Positions 25,652 to 33,137 of a stretch of 64,000 bases of DNA are shown here, one piece after another; within the stretch, counting starts at the first letter, position 1, and each line of letters begins with the position of its first letter. The stretch is taken from NCBI GenBank assembly GCA_031550615.1, contig JAVBOL010000003.1:135921-199920 (forward strand). The letters run 5' to 3'. The position numbers and the translations under genes were made by a program. The notes under the pieces were generated by a model. It was not told the origin of the DNA and searched no databases. It saw only the letters and a program-made list of their open reading frames with translations. The DNA comes from JAVBOW01 sp031550615 (GTDB lineage Bacteria; Bacteroidota; Bacteroidia; Bacteroidales; Rikenellaceae).

Positions 25652-26650
25652 TTAGAATTTCACATGCTCGTACTGCGCCCCTCCGACCAGCGCCGCCGCA
25701 TGCGGAAATCCGCTCGGGTACATCCTTGGCCCTGTAAATAGCGTGACGCGGCGCGCGGAGGCCAGCATAAAGAAGTCCACGAAAGATTTCATGTAGACCC
25801 CATGTTCCTCGCCCGGCGTAAAATCTATGTGCACCACGCGGCCAGGGATGGTGTAGACCCATTCCAGGCGCGCGGCGGCGGCAAGGAATGTGGCCGAATC
25901 GGAGGTCACCAGCAAACGCCCTTTACGGCTTTCGTGCAGCGCCTCCAACCGGGCGATACATGCTTCGATAAGCTGCCCGCGCCCCTGGTCCGAAAGCGGC
26001 GGAAGGCCCCCTTCGTAAAAATCGCCAAGAAGCTCCTGGAAGCGGAACACTGCGGCTTCGTATTCGCCGCCCAACTCCGCGCGATGGCGGTCGATATGCT
26101 CCTGCAGCGCCGGCGAAGGGCGGAAAAGTTCGTTGAAAAGCGCAGGGAATTCGTCCCACGACGGGCAGATATTGGTGTATACGTGCAGCATTTTGCGGCG
26201 CTTCATCCTGGCGCGCAGCAGCCTCAACCCGAATTCGGTCGAGCGGCCATCCACATAGTTCTGGCAGAAAACGGGCGTGGCGCTCTCAAAACAGAGGTCG
26301 CTGTCCTCCATGCGCCAGTCGACGGCAGCGGGTTGCAGGTACTGCTCCAGCCGGAAAGGGGTGTCGAAACGTATGCCCAGCCTCCACTCCGCGCGCTTGC
26401 ACTCCTTCCACACGGTGGCCATGCCCCTGAGCCGGTCGGTGAGCCCACCGTTGACCCCCTGCTGGACGTCGCACATATATATCATCGTGGGGTCGGCGGG
26501 GTAAGGCAGCGGTCGGCGGCGGTAGAGGCGCGCGTTGCCGAAAGTGCGTTCGCGAATGGCGGCGAACAGCCTGTATACGGCATAGTTGCGCCCCATATAG
26601 AGGTAAAGTGCGCGGCGCACCGCCGATTTTATTTTCAGGGTCAGGCTCAT
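25652..26650 (-). CDS. Putative glycosyltransferase, fucosyltransferase-like
   Basis: A 332-residue cytoplasmic protein from the ATG at 26650; the in-frame extension upstream would run through the tmRNA gene and is rejected. The stretch GVNGGLTDRLRGM near residue 68 recalls the GG(L)xDRL(R)G loop of the O-fucosyltransferase/NodZ/FUT fold. Near the C-terminus are LLVTSDSATFL and FVDFFMLASARRVTLF, the donor-side pattern of the same superfamily. It probably modifies a surface glycan, but acceptor and donor are unknown. It has a -7 box only 6 bases from the ATG. Confidence 0.6.
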   Translation of the reverse strand: MSLTLKIKSAVRRALYLYMGRNYAVYRLFAAIRERTFGNARLYRRRPLPYPADPTMIYMCDVQQGVNGGLTDRLRGMATVWKECKRAEWRLGIRFDTPFRLEQYLQPAAVDWRMEDSDLCFESATPVFCQNYVDGRSTEFGLRLLRARMKRRKMLHVYTNICPSWDEFPALFNELFRPSPALQEHIDRHRAELGGEYEAAVFRFQELLGDFYEGGLPPLSDQGRGQLIEACIARLEALHESRKGRLLVTSDSATFLAAAARLEWVYTIPGRVVHIDFTPGEEHGVYMKSFVDFFMLASARRVTLFTGPRMYPSGFPHAAALVGGAQYEHVKF

Positions 26651-26656
26651 CGACTG

Positions 26657-26664
26657 CAAAATTA
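26657..26664 (-). promoter_or_regulatory. -7 box TAATTTTG, overlapping divergent ssrA promoter
   Basis: TAATTTTG on the minus strand with a TTG (26686-26688) 21 bases upstream. Only 6 bases separate it from the ATG at 26650, so the transcript would have almost no leader. Confidence 0.6.
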
Positions 26665-26677
26665 GGAAAATAAACCA

Positions 26678-26685
26678 TACCTTTG
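26678..26685 (+). promoter_or_regulatory. -7 box TACCTTTG of ssrA
   Basis: TACCTTTG on the plus strand, 15 bases before the mature tmRNA 5' end, leaving a short precursor for RNase P. It lies 13 bases from the divergent box at 26657-26664. Confidence 0.65.
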
Positions 26686-26700
26686 CAACGTTTAATCGAT

Positions 26701-27113
26701 GGGGATGACCGGTTTTGACAGCAGGCAGAGTTCGTCGGTAAGCACGCCGGGTATTGTGCGCACTCCCGTAAAAGTGAACGCTCAAACTTTAAATGGCAAT
26801 CAAAGCTATCAACTCGCTGCCTAATCTTACGATGTAACATTAGCTTAATCCGACGAGCACAAGGATGCTGAACGGACGAGTATCCGGGGGAATGTGTCCC
26901 GCCTTTTGACACTGAACCGTTTATCCGGGTATCATCAATGAAGGGATAGTCGTGTGGGCGTGTCCGGGTCCGCGCGACGAGATTAACGGACTGCGATCCG
27001 GGGTGGGTCGCTTACTGCCAGCCCCGGGTAAGAGGATCAAACGTAAGCTAAGCGTGTAGAAAGCCTGCGGGTTCCTTGTTTGGACGGGGGTTCGACTCCC
27101 CCCATCTCCACAA
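26701..27113 (+). ncRNA. ssrA: Transfer-messenger RNA
   Basis: tmRNA frees ribosomes stalled on broken mRNA and tags the product. The ends form a tRNA-like acceptor stem: GGGGATG (26701-26707) pairs with CATCTCC (27103-27109), and a T-arm (GGACGGGGGTTCGACTCCCC) precedes the 3' end. The conserved GGTTTTGACAGCAGG follows the 5' stem. The tag reading frame ends at a TAA (26822-26824) after QSYQLAA; if it resumes at AAC (26777) the tag is NAQTLNGNQSYQLAA, 15 residues. The final CCA is not encoded (CAA follows), so it must be added. An intrinsic terminator follows at once. Confidence 0.93.
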
Positions 27114-27114
27114 T

Positions 27115-27146
27115 CGGCCAATGATTATCAAATCGTTGGCCGTTTT
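27115..27146 (+). terminator. Terminator of ssrA
   Basis: An 11-bp stem (CGGCCAATGAT with ATCGTTGGCCG, one T:G pair) with a 6-base loop is followed by TTTT. It begins right after the tmRNA 3' end. Confidence 0.85.
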
Positions 27147-27167
27147 GCTACACTCATAGCGAATATA

Positions 27168-29219
27168 ATGACGAAACCTCTTCTCTTTTTACTTTTATTT
27201 TTGCCATTTGCCTCGTTTTCGACCGGCAATCCGGTTATTTCCGCGGACGGCAGCCTTAGGATCGTGCTTGCGGACGATGAACCGGAAGCGGTCAGAAGGG
27301 CTGTCGGGCACCTGCAGCGCGATTTCGGGCGGGTCATGGGTTTCACGCCAGTCATTGCCGGCAAACCGGGTAGAAGCGGCGTAGACATCGTGGTGGTAAA
27401 TGAATCCACAGAAGGCAAAGGGCTGAGGAAATTAACGGGGGCTGAGGCGCACTCCATTTACGTAGATCCGCAGAAAGATCGCATCTACCTGCATGGCAGT
27501 GATATGCGCGGGGCGATATATGCCATATACTCTTTCAGCGAACAGTTCCTGGGCGTCCCGCCGCTTTGGTTCTTTTCCTCGTGGGTGCCGCAGCGTAAAG
27601 AGTCGCTGGAGATCGGGCGTTCGTATGTGTATCACCGCCCGGCGCCGCAGGTGCGTTACCGCGCCTGGTTCCCTAACGACAGGGACCTTTACGACCCATG
27701 GACGAGGCTCGATCCGCAGAATGAGGAGCGCACATTTGAAACGATGCTCCGCTTGAAACTTAACACGTTAGAGGCCGAAAGCTCGACGGTCGACTACCCG
27801 TTCCTGATGACCGACTATGCCCACCGCGTCAGCCGTGCCGGGCTGGTATTGACATCAACCCACCACACGCCGCTCAACAATAACCCGCGCGAGGGGTGGG
27901 AGAAATACTGGAAGACCATCCGCGGCGTAGACCCGCCCGGGCTGCTGATCGCCAACCAACAGGCGCTGATAGATTACTGGCGTTACAGCATCGAAACGGT
28001 GCACCGCAGCGGCATAGAGAACCTGTGGCTGATCGCCTTCCGCGGCAACAGCGACATTCCATTCTGGGACACATATAAAGACGCGCCCGCCTCAGAGAGG
28101 GAGCGCGCGGAGGTTATCAACCGTATGCTTGCGCTGCAACTCGGCCTGATACGGGAGGTAACGGGTGAAAAAGAGCCATATGTGCGGATGACGTTCTATG
28201 ACGAACTCTCCGACCTGCTGGCCAAAGGGCTGCTAAAACCACCTGTGGGCGAGAACGTTATATGGACCTATGTGGCTGCCCGGCGCGACCACTATCCGGG
28301 TGACGACCTGGTGGGGTTCGACCCGGCGACCGGGGTTAAGCTGGGTTATTATATGAACCTGCAATTCACTTCGACCGGTTCGCACCTGGCCCAATGCGAA
28401 AGCCCGCAGAAGATGGAATTCAACTACCGTTATGCCGACAGCCGTTCGCCCCTCTGTTTCTCTGTGGTCAATGCCGGTAATATACGCGAATATGTGATGG
28501 AACTTTCGGCCAATGCCCGGATGCTTTGGGATTTCGACGACTATGACAGCGACGCGTTCATTCGTGACTTTTGCAGCCAATACTTCGGCCAGGCGCACGC
28601 CGCCGAGATCGCTGGGCTGTACAAACGCTACTACGACTCATACTGGCAACAGAAGAAACCGACATTTCCGGGCCTTGAACGCCAGTTCCTGTTCCAGGAC
28701 CAGCGCTATGCCCGCACTTTCGACCAGATAAGCGCCTCGTTCTTCACCTTCGATCCCTCGCCGCTGAAAGACAACCGTTTCGAGCGCCAGCCGGGACGCA
28801 CTTTCCGCATTGAGAACCAGGCCAACCAGGTGGATGCGCTGCTCGATGGTATGCAGCGTGCGGCGGCGGGATTCGGGTCCGTGGCCGAAGAGTGCGACAG
28901 GGTAATAAACCAGCTGCCGGTCGAAAACAGAATTTTCCTGAATGACAACCTGCGTTCGCAGTGTTATTTCATGCACTACCTGAGCCTTTCGCTGCACGAT
29001 TACATAACCGCCTACAAGGGGCAAGGCGACAAGGCGTTCTGTTTGCAGAAAGTCGATTCGGCGCTCGATAATTTCTCCCGTGCCCGCGCGCACCTGTACG
29101 AATCGCAGCACGGGGCTTTCGCCCGCTGGTATGACGGCGATTCGATGTCGGGAGGCAGGTTCCGCATGGATAAGATCGAGCGGGAGATGAAGCATGTAAG
29201 GGAGCGTATCGGGCAATAA
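27168..29219 (+). CDS. Glycoside hydrolase family 115-like protein, short form
   Basis: A 683-residue exported protein with signal MTKPLLFLLLFLPFASFS. The order is that of GH115 alpha-glucuronidases: an N-terminal alpha/beta domain (about 20-165, with IYLHGSDMRGAIYAIYSFSEQFLGVPPLWF) and then a (beta/alpha)8-like catalytic domain (TLEAESSTVDYPFLMTDYAHRV, NLWLIAFRGNSDIPFW, VIWTYVAARRDHYPG). GH115 enzymes remove glucuronic acid from xylan or arabinogalactan side chains. The usual proteins run to roughly 800-980 residues with C-terminal helical and beta-sandwich domains; this one lacks the last part. It stands alone after the tmRNA with no PUL genes beside it. Confidence 0.82.
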   Translation: MTKPLLFLLLFLPFASFSTGNPVISADGSLRIVLADDEPEAVRRAVGHLQRDFGRVMGFTPVIAGKPGRSGVDIVVVNESTEGKGLRKLTGAEAHSIYVDPQKDRIYLHGSDMRGAIYAIYSFSEQFLGVPPLWFFSSWVPQRKESLEIGRSYVYHRPAPQVRYRAWFPNDRDLYDPWTRLDPQNEERTFETMLRLKLNTLEAESSTVDYPFLMTDYAHRVSRAGLVLTSTHHTPLNNNPREGWEKYWKTIRGVDPPGLLIANQQALIDYWRYSIETVHRSGIENLWLIAFRGNSDIPFWDTYKDAPASERERAEVINRMLALQLGLIREVTGEKEPYVRMTFYDELSDLLAKGLLKPPVGENVIWTYVAARRDHYPGDDLVGFDPATGVKLGYYMNLQFTSTGSHLAQCESPQKMEFNYRYADSRSPLCFSVVNAGNIREYVMELSANARMLWDFDDYDSDAFIRDFCSQYFGQAHAAEIAGLYKRYYDSYWQQKKPTFPGLERQFLFQDQRYARTFDQISASFFTFDPSPLKDNRFERQPGRTFRIENQANQVDALLDGMQRAAAGFGSVAEECDRVINQLPVENRIFLNDNLRSQCYFMHYLSLSLHDYITAYKGQGDKAFCLQKVDSALDNFSRARAHLYESQHGAFARWYDGDSMSGGRFRMDKIEREMKHVRERIGQ

Positions 29220-29222
29220 CGG

Positions 29223-30683
29223 CTATTTCATCTCCTCTATCTCACGGATGCCGTCGCGTGAGACCACAAGGCGGTAGCGCTTGTAGTTGACGGAATCCTC
29301 GAATTGGAATTGCATCACCAGGTTGATGTAGTAGACCTTCTGGCCGTCGATCAGCACGGCGTTGCTCTCCGCGTCGAGCAAATAGAGGGGGATCTCGGGA
29401 TTGTCCATCTTCTGGGTGAAATGCGTCAGGTGAAGGCGCACGATATCGTTGATCCCCGAAATGGCATATTGGTTGCCCTGCTCCAATTTCTCTCGGTCCA
29501 GTTGCACCACTTTGCGGTAGAGGATGATCTTCTCGTCGCTCACGCGGTTCTCGGCCTCTAAAAGCGTCGAGCGGCTGCGGATCTCCATCACCTCGCGCGG
29601 GGTCTTATCGTCGGTGATAAAGTCGACGCCCTCCTTGATCCAGCCGATCTCTTTTCCCTGGATGCTGACGGTGGTCTTGTTGTCGAAATATTTCTTTTTG
29701 AGTCGGTGGGCGAAGTAGTAGCGCATCAGCTCCTTGATGCGGTCCTTGAGCATATAGCTCACCACCAGCGCCACGAAAAGGGGCATGGTGAAATTGCCGT
29801 ACGTCTGCTGCACCGAGAAGGCGACGACGGTGGCGAAGATCATCGACATGCCCGCCGCGAGGCTGTAATAGACCTGCTCGACCAGCACGCCGTCCTTCCT
29901 GCGCTTCGCATTGAGGAATAACTCGCTCTCGACGTACTTTTTAAGCACACCTTGGCGGAAAACTATGTCGCGGTTGGCGGTCGGGCTCTCCTTTTCCACC
30001 ACCACGTAACCCATGCGGCGTTTATACTCCGTCTCGCTGCGCACCAGGCCGGCCAGCCTGTCGGCGACCTGCCCGTGCTTTACGGGTCGCTGCTGGAGCC
30101 AGCGGATCAGCTTGAACAGGTACAACTCCATTATGTTGCTCATGAACTCATCGCCGAATTGGAAATAATCCTGCACGCCGGGCGCCACCGTGGGCACGTC
30201 GATGATGCGGCGAAGGTCGCGGTAGCGCGAGGCGATGCTTTCGAGGTTTGAGGCCAACTGGGTGCACATGCACTCGATGTCGCCCTCGCTGGCGGCACCG
30301 ATGATGCGCTGTATTTCGTCGCGCAGCGCGCTTTTTAAGATGGCCGTGAACATCTTGATGTGGTACTCGTACTCGGCCAGGGCGGTGCGCGTCTGATCGC
30401 CGGCCAGGCGGTCGAAAGCCTCCTGCAGGTGGTGCAGCGGGATGGCGCTCCCGTCCACGATGTCCCCAAGCGGGAAAACGGGCGTTATAAGCCGTACGTT
30501 CGACTTGACGTCCTTGTAGAACTGCCCTTTGGAGTAGGTCAGCGCATTGATATCCAGTCCATTCGGAACGAAGATCCAGGTATTCATCACGAAGTTGTTC
30601 AACCTCAGCTTGCGCCGGGTGACGAAGCCTACCTTGAACTCGACGGAGAATCTATCGTGTATTTTAGCCTGTATCTCGATCAT
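29223..30683 (-). CDS. Uncharacterised two-helix membrane protein
   Basis: A 486-residue protein I do not recognise. Residues 1-270 are soluble, mostly helical, with charged helix pairs. Two close membrane segments follow (SLAAGMSMIFATVVAFSV and FTMPLFVALVVSYML near 275-325), then a basic stretch (YYFAHRLKKKYF) and a soluble C-terminal domain with beta-strands ending in YRLVVSRDGIREIEE. Both ends probably face the cytoplasm. The start at MIEIQ is taken because it lies 4 bases after a perfect -7 box; MNTWIF at 30587 is the fallback. It is convergent with the GH115 gene at a 3-base gap. Confidence 0.7.
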   Translation of the reverse strand: MIEIQAKIHDRFSVEFKVGFVTRRKLRLNNFVMNTWIFVPNGLDINALTYSKGQFYKDVKSNVRLITPVFPLGDIVDGSAIPLHHLQEAFDRLAGDQTRTALAEYEYHIKMFTAILKSALRDEIQRIIGAASEGDIECMCTQLASNLESIASRYRDLRRIIDVPTVAPGVQDYFQFGDEFMSNIMELYLFKLIRWLQQRPVKHGQVADRLAGLVRSETEYKRRMGYVVVEKESPTANRDIVFRQGVLKKYVESELFLNAKRRKDGVLVEQVYYSLAAGMSMIFATVVAFSVQQTYGNFTMPLFVALVVSYMLKDRIKELMRYYFAHRLKKKYFDNKTTVSIQGKEIGWIKEGVDFITDDKTPREVMEIRSRSTLLEAENRVSDEKIILYRKVVQLDREKLEQGNQYAISGINDIVRLHLTHFTQKMDNPEIPLYLLDAESNAVLIDGQKVYYINLVMQFQFEDSVNYKRYRLVVSRDGIREIEEMK

Positions 30684-30687
30684 ATGG

Positions 30688-30695
30688 CAAATATA
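30688..30695 (-). promoter_or_regulatory. -7 box TATATTTG abutting a start codon
   Basis: TATATTTG on the minus strand lies 4 bases before the ATG at 30683 and directly behind the T-run of the upstream terminator. If used, the message would be leaderless. Confidence 0.5.
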
Positions 30696-30696
30696 C

Positions 30697-30728
30697 AAAA
30701 AAAACTGGCCGTCACGTGTAACGGCCAG
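30697..30728 (-). terminator. Terminator after the CYTH gene
   Basis: On the minus strand CTGGCCGT pairs with ACGGCCAG over an 8-base loop and is followed by eight T. It is a strong intrinsic terminator for the gene at 30753-31229. Confidence 0.9.
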
Positions 30729-30752
30729 CGCAATACGATTTTGCCGCGCAGC

Positions 30753-31229
30753 TTATTCACCCCACCCGGCATAGGGATCCTTACTAAGCGCCGAATTGTA
30801 GTATTTCACACTGCCCGTCACCTCCTCGCCCAGCCAGGCGGGGTGGACGAAGGTTTCGTCCTCGTCCCGCAACTCGACTTCGGCCACCACCAACCCACGG
30901 TTCGCGCCGTGGAATTCATCCACTTCGAAGGTGTGCGCGCCAACGGGCACATTATAGCGCGTCTTGTCGATCACGCCAGGCTCACATATCTCCAGCAGCT
31001 GCCGCGCTTCCGTCACGGGTATCTCTTTCTCCCACTCGTAGCGGCTCACGCCCGAGTCGTTGCCGATGCCCTTTACGGTGATAAAGCCCTTATCGCCCTT
31101 CACGCGCACGCGCACGGTGCGCTCTGGGACCGTGCTCAGGTAACCCTGGGTGATGCGGGTGTTTCCGGTCGCTTCGTTTTTAAACCCTTCGCCACTGACG
31201 AGGAATTTGCGTTCGATCTCTTTTCCCAT
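30753..31229 (-). CDS. CYTH domain (triphosphate tunnel metalloenzyme) protein
   Basis: A 158-residue protein that is a single CYTH domain. It opens with the ExExK signature (Glu4, Glu6, Lys8 in KEIERKFL) and carries the tunnel-lining alternating charged strands (TVRVRVKGDKGFITVKG, KTRYNVPVG, FEVDEFHG, GLVVAEVEL). Bacterial members cleave inorganic triphosphate or related polyphosphates with Mg. The exact substrate is not predictable. It has its own promoter and terminator. Confidence 0.92.
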   Translation of the reverse strand: MGKEIERKFLVSGEGFKNEATGNTRITQGYLSTVPERTVRVRVKGDKGFITVKGIGNDSGVSRYEWEKEIPVTEARQLLEICEPGVIDKTRYNVPVGAHTFEVDEFHGANRGLVVAEVELRDEDETFVHPAWLGEEVTGSVKYYNSALSKDPYAGWGE

Positions 31230-31254
31230 TTCGTTTTACTATGGACTTCGCCAT

Positions 31255-31262
31255 CAAAGTTA
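31255..31262 (-). promoter_or_regulatory. -7 box TAACTTTG of the CYTH gene
   Basis: TAACTTTG on the minus strand, 25 bases before the ATG at 31229 and just downstream of the capsule operon terminator. Confidence 0.6.
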
Positions 31263-31265
31263 TCC

Positions 31266-31320
31266 ATTTTTTCAATAAAAGTGCGGCACAACCCTAATAG
31301 ATCGTGCCGCACATTTATTG
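31266..31320 (-). terminator. Terminator of the polysaccharide operon
   Basis: A long stem (31274-31289 with 31304-31319; core GTGCGGCAC with GTGCCGCAC plus A/T arms, one mismatch) follows the CpsB-type gene by a few bases. It marks the 3' end of the 27.5 kb operon. Confidence 0.8.
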
Positions 31321-31328
31321 TTTACCGC

Positions 31329-32048
31329 TCAGAGCGCCGCGCTCTTTTCGCGGAGTTTTTCGAGCGACCTGACCGTTTGCCTGTCGAGTCCGCGCACCGC
31401 TGCCTCACGGCGGAAAGAGCCGGGGCTGTGCAGGTCGGTGCCCATAAGGTCGTAATAACCCTGCCCGAGCAGCCATGCCGCACGGCGTGACGCGTCGCGT
31501 CCGTAAGCGCCAGCGACCGACGGCAGGTTGAGCTGGAAGCGGGTCTGCGCATCCTTGAGTTTTTTATATCTCTCTCGCGTCATGTATCCGTAGCGCTCGG
31601 GGTGCGCGAGTACGGCATAGTAACCCGCCGAGTTGATGCTGCGCAGCGTTTCGGACAGGTTGAGGGGCTCGTAGGCGCACGACACCTCAACCAGCAGGTG
31701 GTCGTCGGCTATGGTAAGCAATCCGCCGCGCGAAAGGTGGGCGTCGAATGCCCCGTCGAGCATATACTCGGCGCCCAACGACATGGTCAGGGGGCCTTTA
31801 TATGCGGCGCACAGCGCATCGAAACGCTCACGCAGGGCTTCCGGGCGGTTGAGCGGATAATCCTCCATGACGTGGGGGGTGAGCACCACCCTTTTAACGC
31901 CCGCTTTTTGAAAATCCGACAACGCGGCAAGCGCCTCTTCGGTGGTTCTTACCCCGTCGTCGACGCCGGGCAGTATGTGACTGTGGAAATCTGTAAGCCC
32001 CGCGAGTATCCCACTCGCGGAAAGGCTTTGTTTGCAAAGGTTAAACAT
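31329..32048 (-). CDS. CpsB/CapC-type tyrosine-protein phosphatase (PHP fold)
   Basis: A 239-residue manganese-dependent phosphatase. PHP metal ligands are visible: DFHSHILPGVDDG near residue 21, TPHVMEDYP, LAHPERYGYM and TDLHSPG near the end. In capsule systems this enzyme removes phosphates from the tyrosine tail of the Wzc-type kinase and so controls chain length and output. The likely substrate is the Wzc-like protein at 53960-56446 in the same locus. It is the last gene, 6 bases after the glycosyltransferase. Confidence 0.92.
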   Translation of the reverse strand: MFNLCKQSLSASGILAGLTDFHSHILPGVDDGVRTTEEALAALSDFQKAGVKRVVLTPHVMEDYPLNRPEALRERFDALCAAYKGPLTMSLGAEYMLDGAFDAHLSRGGLLTIADDHLLVEVSCAYEPLNLSETLRSINSAGYYAVLAHPERYGYMTRERYKKLKDAQTRFQLNLPSVAGAYGRDASRRAAWLLGQGYYDLMGTDLHSPGSFRREAAVRGLDRQTVRSLEKLREKSAAL

Positions 32049-32054
32049 CTTCTT

Positions 32055-33137
32055 CTATAAATATAATTGTTCATATTGTTCTACTATATTGCGCCACATG
32101 TAGCGGCGAAGGGCTATTTCCTGCATTTTCCTGCCGTTTGCGGGCAGGTCGCACCGTCCGTCGAGCAACCCGAGCAGCGAGGTGCTGTCGTGGAAATAAT
32201 CTGCGGCGTGCTCGGTCGTTTCGCGGTTATACGGACAGTCGAAGGCCACCACCGGGGCGGCGAGCATCATAGCCTCGACCAGCGACGGGTTGGTGCCCCC
32301 TGCGCTGTGGCCGTGCAGGTAGACACGACAATTGCGCCTGAGCGCATAGAGCGTATCGAGCTCATAGACGGCGTCTATAAGCCTTATGTGCGGGGTCGAG
32401 GCGTAGCGTTCGCGCAGTTGTTGCCCGTAGTGATTGCGGTCCCAGTTGCCGACGAACACCGTCGTCCGCCCCGCACCGGCACAGGCGTCGAGTATCACGT
32501 GGCAGTTGTTCTCGGGTTCGATGCGGCAGAGCGCAAGGTCGTATCCCTGTGGGGCAAGCCCGTATCCGGCAAGTATCTCAGTCTGCGAAGATTCGCAGAC
32601 CTCGCGCCGGGCATGGTCGGCGCCATAGGCGATAAGGGTCGAGGGGCGGTTATACGTGGCGGCCACGTAGTCGAGAATCGCCTGGTTGTCGACCACTATA
32701 TCGTCGGCGAAGCGCACGGCCATGGCTTCGGAAAATCTCAGGAACCACCTGGCGGCACGCCCCCACTTCGCGCGGCGGTGCTCAAGACCGTCGATATTGA
32801 CCACTAAGCGTTTGCGGGGGCACAGAAGCCGGAAAACAGGCAGGAATACGCATCCCGAGGTGCCCAGCACGAGCACTGAATCATAACCCCTGAGCGCCTT
32901 TATGAACGATATGATGTCATATGGGATACTGTGTATCCCATTGGCGTGAAATACGTGCACGTATTTCAGCCGGGCGCCGTTATATTCCGTCGGTCGCTCT
33001 GCGTAATCCCTGGCGCTGCAAAAGACGGTATACTCCACCGCCGGCGATATTTTATTGGTCACCAGGTACTCGACCAGCGTTTCGAAACCGCCGTATTTGG
33101 CCGGGAGGCCCTGGGTGCCTATGATAGCTACTTTCAT
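32055..33137 (-). CDS. Family 4 glycosyltransferase with DUF1972 N-terminus (rhamnosyltransferase-like)
   Basis: A 360-residue GT-B enzyme. The N-terminus MKVAIIGTQGLPAKYGGFETLV is the DUF1972 signature found in rhamnosyltransferases. The C-terminal donor domain has LHGHSAGGTNPSLVEAM, the glutamate-containing GT4 motif. A rhamnose donor would suit the dTDP-sugar genes of this locus, but it is inference. It overlaps the preceding gene by 4 bases. Confidence 0.9.
   Translation of the reverse strand: MKVAIIGTQGLPAKYGGFETLVEYLVTNKISPAVEYTVFCSARDYAERPTEYNGARLKYVHVFHANGIHSIPYDIISFIKALRGYDSVLVLGTSGCVFLPVFRLLCPRKRLVVNIDGLEHRRAKWGRAARWFLRFSEAMAVRFADDIVVDNQAILDYVAATYNRPSTLIAYGADHARREVCESSQTEILAGYGLAPQGYDLALCRIEPENNCHVILDACAGAGRTTVFVGNWDRNHYGQQLRERYASTPHIRLIDAVYELDTLYALRRNCRVYLHGHSAGGTNPSLVEAMMLAAPVVAFDCPYNRETTEHAADYFHDSTSLLGLLDGRCDLPANGRKMQEIALRRYMWRNIVEQYEQLYL

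Noticed and set aside
26651..26785. N-terminal extension of the transferase at 25652
   Set aside because: The added 45 residues would be encoded by the tmRNA gene and its promoter; the ATG at 26650 has its own -7 box.
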